NCBI GenBank assembly: GCA_002325785.1
Contig: DCSU01000073.1
Coordinates: 32,434 to 38,401, forward strand
DNA length: 5,968 nucleotides
Source of the DNA: Bacteroidales bacterium UBA1458
GTDB lineage: Bacteria; Bacteroidota; Bacteroidia; Bacteroidales; VadinHA17
Direction: 5' to 3'
Shown: piece after piece, positions 1-5,968 of the stretch
Layout: each line of letters begins with the position of its first letter
Position numbering within the stretch: the first letter of the stretch is position 1
Program-made: the position numbers and the translations under genes
Notes under the pieces: generated by a model
Told to the model about the DNA's origin: nothing
Seen by the model: only the letters and a program-made list of their open reading frames with translations
Databases searched by the model: none

Positions 1-324
1 GGAGTGAAGCCGAGGGCGCCTGAGGAGATATCTTTGGAGCTGAGCCTGCCGGTCCGGACGGTGCATGACTGCCTGGATATGCTTCGTGAGGCATCGATGG
101 TTACCGAGGTATGGAATGAGGAGAATGAAAAGTATGTATACCAGCCGGGGACAGACATCAACAAGATGACGCTCTCATTCGTGCTTGAAAAGATTGAGGT
201 TTCCGGCTCGCTTCACAAGGTGGTGATCAACAATGCCGATTACAAGAAGATTGATGCCGCCCTGACAAAATTCGAGAGTCTGGTTGCCAGTTCAGAATTC
301 AATGTTCTGCTGCGCGATATTTAA
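1..324 (+). CDS. YihY/virulence factor BrkB family protein, C-terminal end (5'-truncated)
   Basis: The reading frame is open from the first base, so this is the last 107 residues of a gene starting upstream; the GTG at position 4 is not taken as a real start. The fragment has no membrane segment. Residues about 8-50 resemble a winged-helix unit (EEISLELSLPVRTVHDCLDM, then a helix ending in MVTEVW and a strand with YVYQPG), followed by a DINKMTLSFVLEKIEVSGS segment and a charged tail. This matches my memory of the cytosolic C-terminal extension on Bacteroidota YihY/BrkB proteins, whose missing N-terminal part would be a multi-pass inner-membrane domain. The family was once called ribonuclease BN; its true function is unsettled. 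The gene ends 4 bases before the convergent bioG-like stop codon, leaving no room for a separate terminator. An unrelated winged-helix regulator is the main alternative. Confidence 0.62.
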   Translation, partial: GVKPRAPEEISLELSLPVRTVHDCLDMLREASMVTEVWNEENEKYVYQPGTDINKMTLSFVLEKIEVSGSLHKVVINNADYKKIDAALTKFESLVASSEFNVLLRDI

Positions 325-328
325 TTGA

Positions 329-1030
329 TTACTTGTTGCGGAAAGGAGAGAGGCGGAATCGCCTGACATATCTTATCAGTTCATCCAGCGAATTCCAGTT
401 ATCAAAGAGGTAATGTGGAGCATCCACAACAATCTGACGTGTCTCCGCGTGCATTGACCAGTAGCTGATGAGGTTTGAAGCCCTGAAGACGCGGTCTTCC
501 GATCCGATCAGCGAATAGTCCCAAACAAACCCGGTCTGAACCGGCTCCATCATCCTGTTGTAAAGCCACCTGAGCTCATCTTGCAGCGATTTCTCCGTGC
601 GTGTAGGTATATAGTCCCTGTTCATCTCAAAACGGCTTCTTGTGCCAAACATCCTGAGGTAAAACTTACCCATGCTATAGTTGGAGATATTGTCAAGGGT
701 TGCTTCGAATATCTTGAGCGGTATGCCGAATTTATCATCAGCGGCCACCGGTGTTCCGTTGATTGCGATGGTAAGGTCGGGCCGGATACCCAGTCTGCGA
801 CTGTAATACTCTGCTGCCCAAACACCCAGCGACCACCCTATTACAGTAACCCGCCTGTATGTCTTCATCTCGGGCAGAATCAGCGGTTCATCAGCCGAAT
901 AATTATAAAAAAGGATAAAATCGAAATTATCTGTGCAGAGATTCGAGAAGGCTTTTTCATCTATACCCCATGTTCCGAAGAGAATGACAAGCTCCCTGTT
1001 ATTCTCAAATCTTCGGAGGAAAGTTTTCAT
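329..1030 (-). CDS. bioG: BioG-type pimeloyl-ACP methyl ester esterase (DUF452 alpha/beta hydrolase)
   Basis: The 233-residue product fits the usual length of BioG, a cytosolic alpha/beta hydrolase that removes the methyl ester from pimeloyl-ACP so BioF can begin biotin ring assembly. A hydrophobic strand leads into GTWGIDEKAF (residues 19-28), comparable with the NGWG-type segment near the family N-terminus. The nucleophile elbow GWSLG places Ser67 as catalytic. INGTPVAADDKFGIP (90-104) is a characteristic family stretch. Asp179 in GSEDRVF and His206 in APHYLF complete a plausible triad. There is no signal peptide. The ATG is preceded by a pyrimidine-rich tract without a Shine-Dalgarno sequence, as is common in Bacteroidota. 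No bioC, bioF, bioA or bioD is adjacent: the gene converges on yihY and diverges from an araC-type gene, so it appears monocistronic. The motifs make the family call firm; the role in biotin synthesis is inferred from the family. Confidence 0.8.
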   Translation of the reverse strand: MKTFLRRFENNRELVILFGTWGIDEKAFSNLCTDNFDFILFYNYSADEPLILPEMKTYRRVTVIGWSLGVWAAEYYSRRLGIRPDLTIAINGTPVAADDKFGIPLKIFEATLDNISNYSMGKFYLRMFGTRSRFEMNRDYIPTRTEKSLQDELRWLYNRMMEPVQTGFVWDYSLIGSEDRVFRASNLISYWSMHAETRQIVVDAPHYLFDNWNSLDELIRYVRRFRLSPFRNK

Positions 1031-1046
1031 TGGCGGGTAGAAAAGA

Positions 1047-1224
1047 AAAAAGAGGAGAGGGTTACCGTGGTACTTTAAGGAACGGGCTTATGAGATAATC
1101 CCGGAATCTACTGTCTGATAAAAGGAAGTAACCTATGGTAGTCAGCCTATAGGTCCATGTGAAAGTCAATGTCTGCAATACAATCCTATTGATTCCCACA
1201 AGTAACCCCTACTCTCCTCTTTTT
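1047..1224. repeat. Long imperfect inverted repeat between bioG and the araC-type gene
   Basis: The left arm (1047-1070) and right arm (1196-1224) are inverted complements. A 13-base block AAAAAGAGGAGAG at 1047-1059 pairs perfectly with 1212-1224. GGGTTAC at 1059-1065 matches the complement of 1202-1208, and GTGG at 1067-1070 pairs with 1196-1199; small bulges separate these blocks. The 125-base interior has no ORF of note and contains a possible apical hairpin, ACCTAT at 1131-1136 with ATAGGT at 1149-1154, near the centre. The element fills most of the predicted bioG leader, its inner arm closing 16 bases before the start codon. It could be a MITE-like insertion or a structured leader RNA; no target-site duplication is evident and I recognise no known family. 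Confidence 0.55.
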
Positions 1225-1239
1225 AATTCAAGCCTTAGC

Positions 1240-1249
1240 TTTGTACAAA
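1240..1249. promoter_or_regulatory. Perfect 10-base palindrome TTTGTACAAA in the divergent promoter region
   Basis: TTTGTACAAA is its own reverse complement. It overlaps two TAnnTTTG-like -7 elements facing opposite ways: TAGCTTTG (1236-1243, plus strand) and TATATTTG (1246-1253, minus strand). Only the minus-strand element has a TTG at the right distance upstream. The palindrome may be a regulator site or simply the result of back-to-back promoter elements. At 10 bases in an AT-rich stretch, chance is possible. Confidence 0.3.
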
Positions 1250-1276
1250 TATAAACAATAATATTACATAATGCAA
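1246..1276 (-). promoter_or_regulatory. Candidate Bacteroidota-type promoter for bioG
   Basis: Read on the minus strand, TTG (1274-1276) is followed after exactly 20 bases by TATATTTG (1246-1253), matching the Bacteroidota -33 / -7 pattern (TTTG and TAnnTTTG, about 19-21 bases apart). Transcription would begin near 1240, giving a leader of roughly 210 bases that carries the inverted repeat at 1047-1224. The call rests on pattern matching only. Confidence 0.45.
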
Positions 1277-1316
1277 CTTTTTAAATAAATATTAGTGTGT
1301 TGACCTTCAGTGCTGG

Positions 1317-1347
1317 TTGTTATTATCATTTGGAATGTTTATATTTA
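1317..1347 (+). promoter_or_regulatory. Candidate Bacteroidota-type promoter for the araC-type gene
   Basis: TTG at 1317-1319 is followed after 20 bases by TATATTTA (1340-1347), a 7/8-type match to TAnnTTTG at the same spacing as the candidate bioG promoter. Transcription would start near 1354, about 40 bases before the ATG at 1395. This argues against the longer open frame beginning with TTG at 1317 or ATG at 1335, which would lie within or upstream of the promoter. The surrounding DNA is AT-rich, so a chance match is possible. Confidence 0.4.
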
Positions 1348-1394
1348 TTCGGAATATCAGATCATTCCACATCCATACATCAAAAATCCTACGA

Positions 1395-2243
1395 ATGATA
1401 CCGGAAATTATCAGCATCAGGCACGACGACGGCTCGGGCTTCAGGGCCGGGTGGGTCGACAATGAAAGCAGCTTTCTTCATGTCCATCCCGAGTACGAGA
1501 TAGTGCTGAACGTGACAGGTAACGGCACTCGTGTTGCCGGTGATTCGGTAGAGATCTTCGATCACTATGACCTGGTTGTTTACGGGCCGGAGTTGCGACA
1601 CTTCTGGAACTTTTATAAGGGCGGCGAGTATGACAGCGGAAGGCATGCCATCATGTGCCACTTCCGTCGGGAATCACTCGGCGAGCCTCTGCTCTCACAG
1701 TTTGAGACTGCAGACCTGCGAAGCCTGCTTGATGATGCATCGAGGGGGATATCTTTCACTGCTGCGACGGGAATGGCCGCAGAGGATCCGATGCGGAGGC
1801 TATTGACGGAGACAGGCATGAAGAAGATGGTGAGCCTCTTCCGGCTGCTCGAAATACTATGTTCCGCTGAAAAATTCAGAATTCTCTCCGGTGAGAGCCC
1901 GGCCGGCAACCATGAGATGACTGATGCCCGCCTGGCAGAGGTATGCTCCTTCGTACGTGATAATTTCTTCAGGCCCATACCAGTGAAAGAGGTAGCCGGT
2001 ATAGCCAAAATGAGCCCTCATTCCTTCAGCCGTTTCTTCTCTCGCAACACCGCCAGCGGCTTCGTTGACTATGTCAACCAGGTGCGCACCAATAAAGCGT
2101 GCTATCTGCTGCGGGAGACTGATCACCAGATTAACGAGATAGTCTTTGAATGCGGCTTTGCCACCGTTTCCAACTTCAATAAACAGTTTCGCAAACATGC
2201 CGGCATGTCGGCACGCGATTACCGTGCACAATACAGAAACTGA
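1395..2243 (+). CDS. AraC-family transcriptional regulator
   Basis: The product is a 282-residue cytosolic DNA-binding regulator of typical AraC length. The N-terminal part is a cupin-like effector domain: HVHPEYEI at residues 29-36 supplies the usual His-rich first strand, and a second set of strands follows (LVVYGPELRHFW). Residues about 177-280 form the AraC/XylS DNA-binding domain. The first helix-turn-helix is IPVKEVAGIAKMSPHSFSRF; the second lies around INEIVFECGFATVSNFNKQF and ends in the conserved GMSARDYR. I chose ATG 1395 because it starts just before the first folded strand (IPEIISIRHDD); the frame is open back to TTG 1317, but that extension has no family look and overlaps a candidate promoter. 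The two aconitase-superfamily genes follow on the same strand after 113 bases, making them the likely target. The effector is unknown, plausibly a substrate or product of those enzymes. Confidence 0.88.
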   Translation: MIPEIISIRHDDGSGFRAGWVDNESSFLHVHPEYEIVLNVTGNGTRVAGDSVEIFDHYDLVVYGPELRHFWNFYKGGEYDSGRHAIMCHFRRESLGEPLLSQFETADLRSLLDDASRGISFTAATGMAAEDPMRRLLTETGMKKMVSLFRLLEILCSAEKFRILSGESPAGNHEMTDARLAEVCSFVRDNFFRPIPVKEVAGIAKMSPHSFSRFFSRNTASGFVDYVNQVRTNKACYLLRETDHQINEIVFECGFATVSNFNKQFRKHAGMSARDYRAQYRN

Positions 2244-2277
2244 GGGTTGCATTACTCTTTTTAACCAGGAACTGTAG

Positions 2278-2298
2278 CGGATGATTTTTTTCATGCCG
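2278..2298 (+). other. Small hairpin between the araC-type gene and the dehydratase genes
   Basis: CGGATGA (2278-2284) can pair with TCATGCCG (2291-2298) around a six-T loop, with one bulged base. No U-run follows the 3' arm, so it does not look like an intrinsic terminator. It sits about 20 bases upstream of the candidate -7 element at 2317, a position where an activator could bind. Confidence 0.25.
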
Positions 2299-2316
2299 GA
2301 GATTGAAGCTCTTTGC

Positions 2317-2324
2317 TACATTTG
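2317..2324 (+). promoter_or_regulatory. Candidate -7 element for the dehydratase gene pair
   Basis: TACATTTG is a full match to the Bacteroidota TAnnTTTG -7 element and would place transcription start near 2330, about 27 bases before the ATG at 2357. No TTTG or TTG lies 19-21 bases upstream, so the -33 element is missing. A promoter with a good -7 but poor -33 is what one expects where an activator such as the neighbouring AraC-type protein is needed; that link is inference. Confidence 0.42.
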
Positions 2325-2356
2325 CCATTGAATCACTAATTAAAAACAGTATTGCC

Positions 2357-4174
2357 ATGGGAATGACCGTAACTGAAAAAATCATTGCGTCACACTCAAA
2401 ATACGACAGCGTAAAACCGGGTGACATAATAGACATAACCATTGATGCCCGCGCAGCCAGGGACTTTGGCGGTGCCAATGTGGTTAAGAACCTGAACGAC
2501 TTCGGTCTCAGGGTGGAAGATCCGGAAAAGACCCTCTTTACCTTTGACTGCAATCCAACGGGCTCTGATCAGAAATATGCCGTAAACCAGCATATCTGCA
2601 GGCAATATGCCCGCAGCAAAGGTATTAAGGTCTATGACATCAACGCCGGTATCGGCACCCATCTTCTGATTGAAGAGGGGTATGTATGGCCCGGGGCTAC
2701 TGCGGTTTCCACCGATTCGCACGCCAATATCCTCGGGGCTGTGGGAGCATTCGGTCAGGGCATGGGCGATATGGATATCGCCGCATCGTGGAACAGCGGC
2801 AGGGTCTGGTTCAAGGTGCCGGCTTCGGTGAAGCTGAATCTTAAAGGACTCCTGCCTGAGGATGTGACAGCCAAGGATGTCATTCTCAATCTGCTGCACA
2901 TCTACGGTGCCAATACTCTCCTTGGCTACAGCATTGAACTCTGTGGCGAAGCAACTGACCGGATGACTCTCGATGAGCGCATCACCATAGCCTCCATGGC
3001 CACTGAGATGGGCGCCATTATCATACTCTTCACGCCGACAGAGGAGATAATCAGTTACTGTCGTGCACGGGCCAGGTCGGCCTTTGAGCCTGTATATGCT
3101 GATGCTGATGCCACTTACGAGATTGCTGCAGACATAGATGTCAGCGCCTTTGTCCCTATGGTATCTCGCCCCGGCGAGCCCCATGATACGGTGGGAGTGA
3201 AGGAGTTGCCTGTAACCATTATCGATTCGGCCTTCATTGGCAGCTGTACCAACGGCCGTATTGAGGATATGCGGGTCACGGCAGAGATCCTTCGCGGCAG
3301 GAAAGTAGCCCCCGGTGTCGTTCTCAAGATAGTGCCCTCTACCGACACCATCTGGAAGCAGTGCCTAGATGAAGGCCTGATTGAAGTATTCAAGACCGCC
3401 GGTGCACTCGTCTCCAACGCCGGATGTGCGGGCTGTGCAGCCGGCCAGGTGGGCCAGAACGGCAAGGGCGAGGTGACGGTGAGCACCGGCAACAGGAACT
3501 TCCCCGGAAAACAGGGGCAGGGCAGCGTTTTCCTGGCCTCACCGGCGGTGGTTGCATCGTCAGCCCTTGCCGGCTATATCACTACTCCTGATGCTATTCC
3601 TGCCGAACCAAAGACGTTCGCAGTGAGTTCAGGAAAGCCTGTCTCCCAGGCCCCGAAACCGATGGCAATTGTCACCGAAAGGTCAACAATTATCAAGGGC
3701 AGAGTCTGGGTGATTGATCGTGACAACATAGATACTGACATGATCTTTCACAACCGTTACCTGGCTATAACGGATTTAATTGAGATGGGCCAGTATGCAT
3801 TTGACAACCTTGAAGGTTACAGGGATTTTGCAAAGAGGGCCAGGCCGGGTGACATCATTGTCGCCGGTAAGAACTTCGGCAGTGGAAGCTCGCGCCAGCA
3901 GGCGGTAGACTGTTTTGTCTCCCTCGGCATTCAGGCGGTGATAGCCCGCTCATTCGGGGCAATATACGAGCGCAACGCAATCAATGCAGCTTTCCCGGTG
4001 ATGACCTATGGTTCTTTTGACAAGATCGACCTGAGGGATGGAGATGTCATCACAGTCAATCTCCTGAATGGTGATGTTGTCAATGAACGCAACGGACTAA
4101 TCACTGTAATTAACCCATTCTATGATGCACAGTATGAGATTTATATAAAAGGCGGGCTCCTGGGCAAAATTTAA
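2357..4174 (+). CDS. Fused LeuC-LeuD-type aconitase-superfamily (de)hydratase with altered active site (protein 1)
   Basis: The 605-residue protein joins a LeuC/aconitase-type [4Fe-4S] core (about 1-412), a proline-rich linker and a LeuD-type swivel domain (about 448-605). Enzymes of this superfamily isomerise or (de)hydrate hydroxy di- and tricarboxylates in the cytosol. Cluster ligands are intact: Cys297 in GSCTNGRIED, Cys357 and Cys360 in AGCAGC. Also kept are the DSH motif (120-122), a His at 102 in GIGTH, an acidic residue in SIELCG, Arg380 in NRNF, NIDTD in the swivel, and GSGSSR (508-513) with the expected Ser and Arg. Two key positions differ. The Asp-His pair reads Asp64-Cys65 (FDCNP), and the second substrate Arg of the NRNFxGR motif is Lys385. 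The swivel specificity loop reads RYLAIT. ATG 2357 (or 2363) fits the family N-terminus MTVTEKII; the frame extends to 2303, but that part overlaps the -7 element. Substrate unknown; homoaconitase, isopropylmalate isomerase, dimethylmalate- or citramalate-type dehydratase are all possible. Confidence 0.85.
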   Translation: MGMTVTEKIIASHSKYDSVKPGDIIDITIDARAARDFGGANVVKNLNDFGLRVEDPEKTLFTFDCNPTGSDQKYAVNQHICRQYARSKGIKVYDINAGIGTHLLIEEGYVWPGATAVSTDSHANILGAVGAFGQGMGDMDIAASWNSGRVWFKVPASVKLNLKGLLPEDVTAKDVILNLLHIYGANTLLGYSIELCGEATDRMTLDERITIASMATEMGAIIILFTPTEEIISYCRARARSAFEPVYADADATYEIAADIDVSAFVPMVSRPGEPHDTVGVKELPVTIIDSAFIGSCTNGRIEDMRVTAEILRGRKVAPGVVLKIVPSTDTIWKQCLDEGLIEVFKTAGALVSNAGCAGCAAGQVGQNGKGEVTVSTGNRNFPGKQGQGSVFLASPAVVASSALAGYITTPDAIPAEPKTFAVSSGKPVSQAPKPMAIVTERSTIIKGRVWVIDRDNIDTDMIFHNRYLAITDLIEMGQYAFDNLEGYRDFAKRARPGDIIVAGKNFGSGSSRQQAVDCFVSLGIQAVIARSFGAIYERNAINAAFPVMTYGSFDKIDLRDGDVITVNLLNGDVVNERNGLITVINPFYDAQYEIYIKGGLLGKI

Positions 4175-4192
4175 ACAGTTACTACGCGGAAT

Positions 4193-5968
4193 ATGAAACC
4201 AATGACATTTGTTGAGAAGATCCTTGGCGCTCCTGAGGGAGCGGTGGTATTCAGGAAACCTGATCTGATCCTGACACATGACAACACCTCAAGCATCTAC
4301 CAGACCTTCCGGAAGATGGGAGGCGACAGGGTATCGGATCCCGGCCAGATGCTGGTTGTGCTGGACCATAATGCGCCGCCGGCTGATGCCAAGCTGGCAA
4401 CTCAGTACCAGGACATACGAAATATTGTTGCTGACCAGGGAATCAAGAAATTCTATGACTCCGGCCAGGGCATTTGTCACCAGATGATGTCAAACCATGC
4501 ACGTCCGGGAATGATAATTGTTGGTTCTGACAGTCACACCTGCACGGCAGGAGCATTCAATGCTCTTGCAGCAGGCATTGACCGCACAGAGGCTGCGGGG
4601 ATATGGAAGCGCGGAGAGACATGGTTTCTGGTACCCCCGTCAATGCGTGTTGACCTTACAGGCAAACTGCGCCCGGGTGTGAGCGCTAAGGATCTGTCAC
4701 TGTGGATCATTGGAATGCTTGGCTCTGACGGCGCCAACTACATGTCTATTGAGTTTCACGGCGAGGGTGTCGGCTCCCTGAACATCAGTGACAGGATGAC
4801 CGTAGCCAACCTGGCCTCCGAGATGGGAGCGAAGAACGCGGTATTCCCGTCAGATGAGGTTCTGCATAAATATATCGGATCCGTCACTTCAGGTGTATGG
4901 GCAGATGAAGGGGCAGATTACAAGTGCCGGATATCAATTGACCTCGCCACCGTATTCCCGCTTGTGGCTGCACCCCATAATGTTGACAACATCAAGTCAG
5001 TGGCTTCCGTAGCAGGCACCGTAGTCCACGAGGGGCTTATCGGCACATGCACCAACGGCAGGATAGAGGATCTCAGGACTGCTGCCGCAGTACTAAGGGG
5101 AGCACAGGTGAAGCCGGGCTTCCAGCTTCATATCATCCCTGCATCAAAAGATATCTATGTGCAGGCTATCAGGGAAGGGCTAATCACTGACCTAATCGAG
5201 GCCGGGGCTAACATTCTCAGTCCCTCATGCGGACCATGCCTCGGCACCGGTCAGGGCATCCCGGCCAGCGGGCATATTGTGATCTCCACCGCCAACCGTA
5301 ACTTCCTTGGCAGGATGGGCAACAAGGAGGCTTCCATCTACCTGGCATCACCATCCACCGTGGCAGCCTCGGCCATCACCGGGGTCATTACCGATCCCAG
5401 GATTACCAAAGGCAACGAGGTGTACCCTTACAACCCTCCGCAGAGTAAAACCAACACCATCAGTGAGGGTGATAACAGGAGAGAGGGCAGTGTATGGAAC
5501 TATGCCGACGTTGATAACCTTAACACAGACCAGATGTTTGCCGGCAAACACACTTACAGTGTCATGAGCTCCGATGCTGCAGGTATAATGCCTTTGCTTT
5601 TCAGCGACTTTGATCCGTCATTCAGCAAGAATGCCCAATCCGGTGATGTCATCATTGCAGGCGATAACTTCGGCTGTGGCAGCTCACGTGAACACCCGTC
5701 AGTTGGCCTGGCACATCTGGGCATCAGAGCCATCATCATTAAGTCGGTCAACCGCATATTCTACCGCTCCTCCATCAACCAGGGACTGCCCCTAATTGTT
5801 CACAGGGAGGCTGTGGAGGCTTACAATCCCGGCGACAGGGTGGAGATTGACTTCGATAAGGGTTTCCTGTTGATAGGGAAAAGAGAGTTTCACTTTGAGC
5901 CGTTGCCTCCGGAGCTGAAGGCCATCATTGAGAAAAAGGGACTTGTCAACTGGATGAAGACGGCCTGA
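4193..5968 (+). CDS. Fused LeuC-LeuD-type aconitase-superfamily (de)hydratase with canonical active site (protein 2)
   Basis: This complete 591-residue protein has the same LeuC-LeuD fusion order as protein 1. The core retains HD (29-30) in LILTHDNTS, the Asp58-His59 pair in VLDHNAP, His96 in GICHQ, DSH at 113-115 in SDSHTCT, Glu187 in SIEFHG, cluster cysteines Cys286 (GTCTNGRIED), Cys346 and Cys349 (SPSCGPCLG), and both substrate arginines Arg369 and Arg374 in NRNFLGR. After a hydrophilic linker (about 403-432) the swivel domain shows NLNTDQ and GCGSSREHP (494-502), close to bacterial LeuD. Its specificity loop reads GKHTYS instead of the common YLxx, so the substrate need not be isopropylmalate. 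The ATG lies 18 bases after the protein 1 stop without a clear ribosome-binding site; a second ATG at 4202 is an alternative start. The genes are almost certainly co-transcribed. Similarity to protein 1 is mostly confined to motifs, so any duplication is ancient. Activity as an Fe-S hydro-lyase is well supported; the substrate is not. Confidence 0.88.
   Translation: MKPMTFVEKILGAPEGAVVFRKPDLILTHDNTSSIYQTFRKMGGDRVSDPGQMLVVLDHNAPPADAKLATQYQDIRNIVADQGIKKFYDSGQGICHQMMSNHARPGMIIVGSDSHTCTAGAFNALAAGIDRTEAAGIWKRGETWFLVPPSMRVDLTGKLRPGVSAKDLSLWIIGMLGSDGANYMSIEFHGEGVGSLNISDRMTVANLASEMGAKNAVFPSDEVLHKYIGSVTSGVWADEGADYKCRISIDLATVFPLVAAPHNVDNIKSVASVAGTVVHEGLIGTCTNGRIEDLRTAAAVLRGAQVKPGFQLHIIPASKDIYVQAIREGLITDLIEAGANILSPSCGPCLGTGQGIPASGHIVISTANRNFLGRMGNKEASIYLASPSTVAASAITGVITDPRITKGNEVYPYNPPQSKTNTISEGDNRREGSVWNYADVDNLNTDQMFAGKHTYSVMSSDAAGIMPLLFSDFDPSFSKNAQSGDVIIAGDNFGCGSSREHPSVGLAHLGIRAIIIKSVNRIFYRSSINQGLPLIVHREAVEAYNPGDRVEIDFDKGFLLIGKREFHFEPLPPELKAIIEKKGLVNWMKTA

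Noticed and set aside
581..1078. Open frame of 165 codons on the plus strand
   Set aside because: It lies antisense to the well-supported bioG gene, has no recognisable domain and runs into the inverted-repeat region; it is a shadow frame.
1083..1135. Weak resemblance to a TPP riboswitch on the plus strand (TGAGAT, then CTGAT)
   Set aside because: The invariant CTGAGA and the 3' GCG/AGGGAA core are absent and the predicted target is not a thiamine gene; the match is probably chance.
1047..1224. Integron attC site
   Set aside because: The half-sites are in the wrong orientation (GTTAC on the left, GTAAC on the right) and there is no cassette or integrase context.
1240..1276. BirA-type biotin operator in front of bioG
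   Set aside because: I found no pair of TTGTAAAC/GTTTACAA half-sites at operator spacing; single AT-rich partial matches are not evidence.
1317..1394. 26-residue N-terminal extension of the AraC-type protein from TTG 1317
   Set aside because: It has no family match, overlaps a candidate promoter, and the ATG at 1395 fits the start of the cupin-like domain better.
2244..2300. Intrinsic terminator after the araC-type gene
   Set aside because: GGTT/AACC pairing is only four bases and the CGGATGA hairpin has its T-run in the loop, not after the stem.
2396..3184. Open frame of 262 codons on the minus strand
   Set aside because: It is antisense to the conserved core of protein 1, whose motifs are in the plus-strand frame; the composition looks like a codon-bias shadow.

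Overview
The window looks like chromosomal DNA from a member of the Bacteroidota. Three things point there: a YihY/BrkB-family C-terminus with the winged-helix-like tail I associate with that phylum, weak or absent Shine-Dalgarno sequences before the genes, and three matches or near-matches to the TAnnTTTG -7 promoter element (two with a TTG exactly 20 bases upstream). Assignment below phylum level is not possible from this sequence.

Layout. Positions 1-324 (+) hold the 3' end of a YihY/BrkB-family membrane protein gene. It converges, with a 4-base gap, on a solitary bioG-like gene (329-1030, -) encoding a predicted pimeloyl-ACP methyl ester esterase of biotin synthesis. The 364-base non-coding region 1031-1394 separates bioG from a divergent AraC-family regulator (1395-2243, +). 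It contains an imperfect inverted repeat of about 178 bases (1047-1224), a palindrome, and candidate promoters pointing both ways. After a 113-base gap with a good -7 element come two co-directional genes 18 bases apart (2357-4174 and 4193-5968). Each encodes a single-chain fusion of an aconitase/LeuC-type [4Fe-4S] domain to a LeuD-type swivel domain.

How it fits together. The AraC-type protein is the obvious candidate activator of the two dehydratase/isomerase genes. The pair probably acts on one or two 2- or 3-hydroxy di- or tricarboxylic acids, but the true substrate is not readable here. Protein 2 keeps the canonical aconitase-superfamily active site. Protein 1 keeps the three cluster cysteines but carries Cys where the superfamily has the catalytic His of the Asp-His pair, and Lys where it has a substrate-binding Arg. 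The two also differ in the swivel specificity loop. They are therefore likely to differ in substrate or chemistry, and this is the most interesting part of the window. The last gene ends exactly at the window edge, so further pathway genes may lie just downstream.
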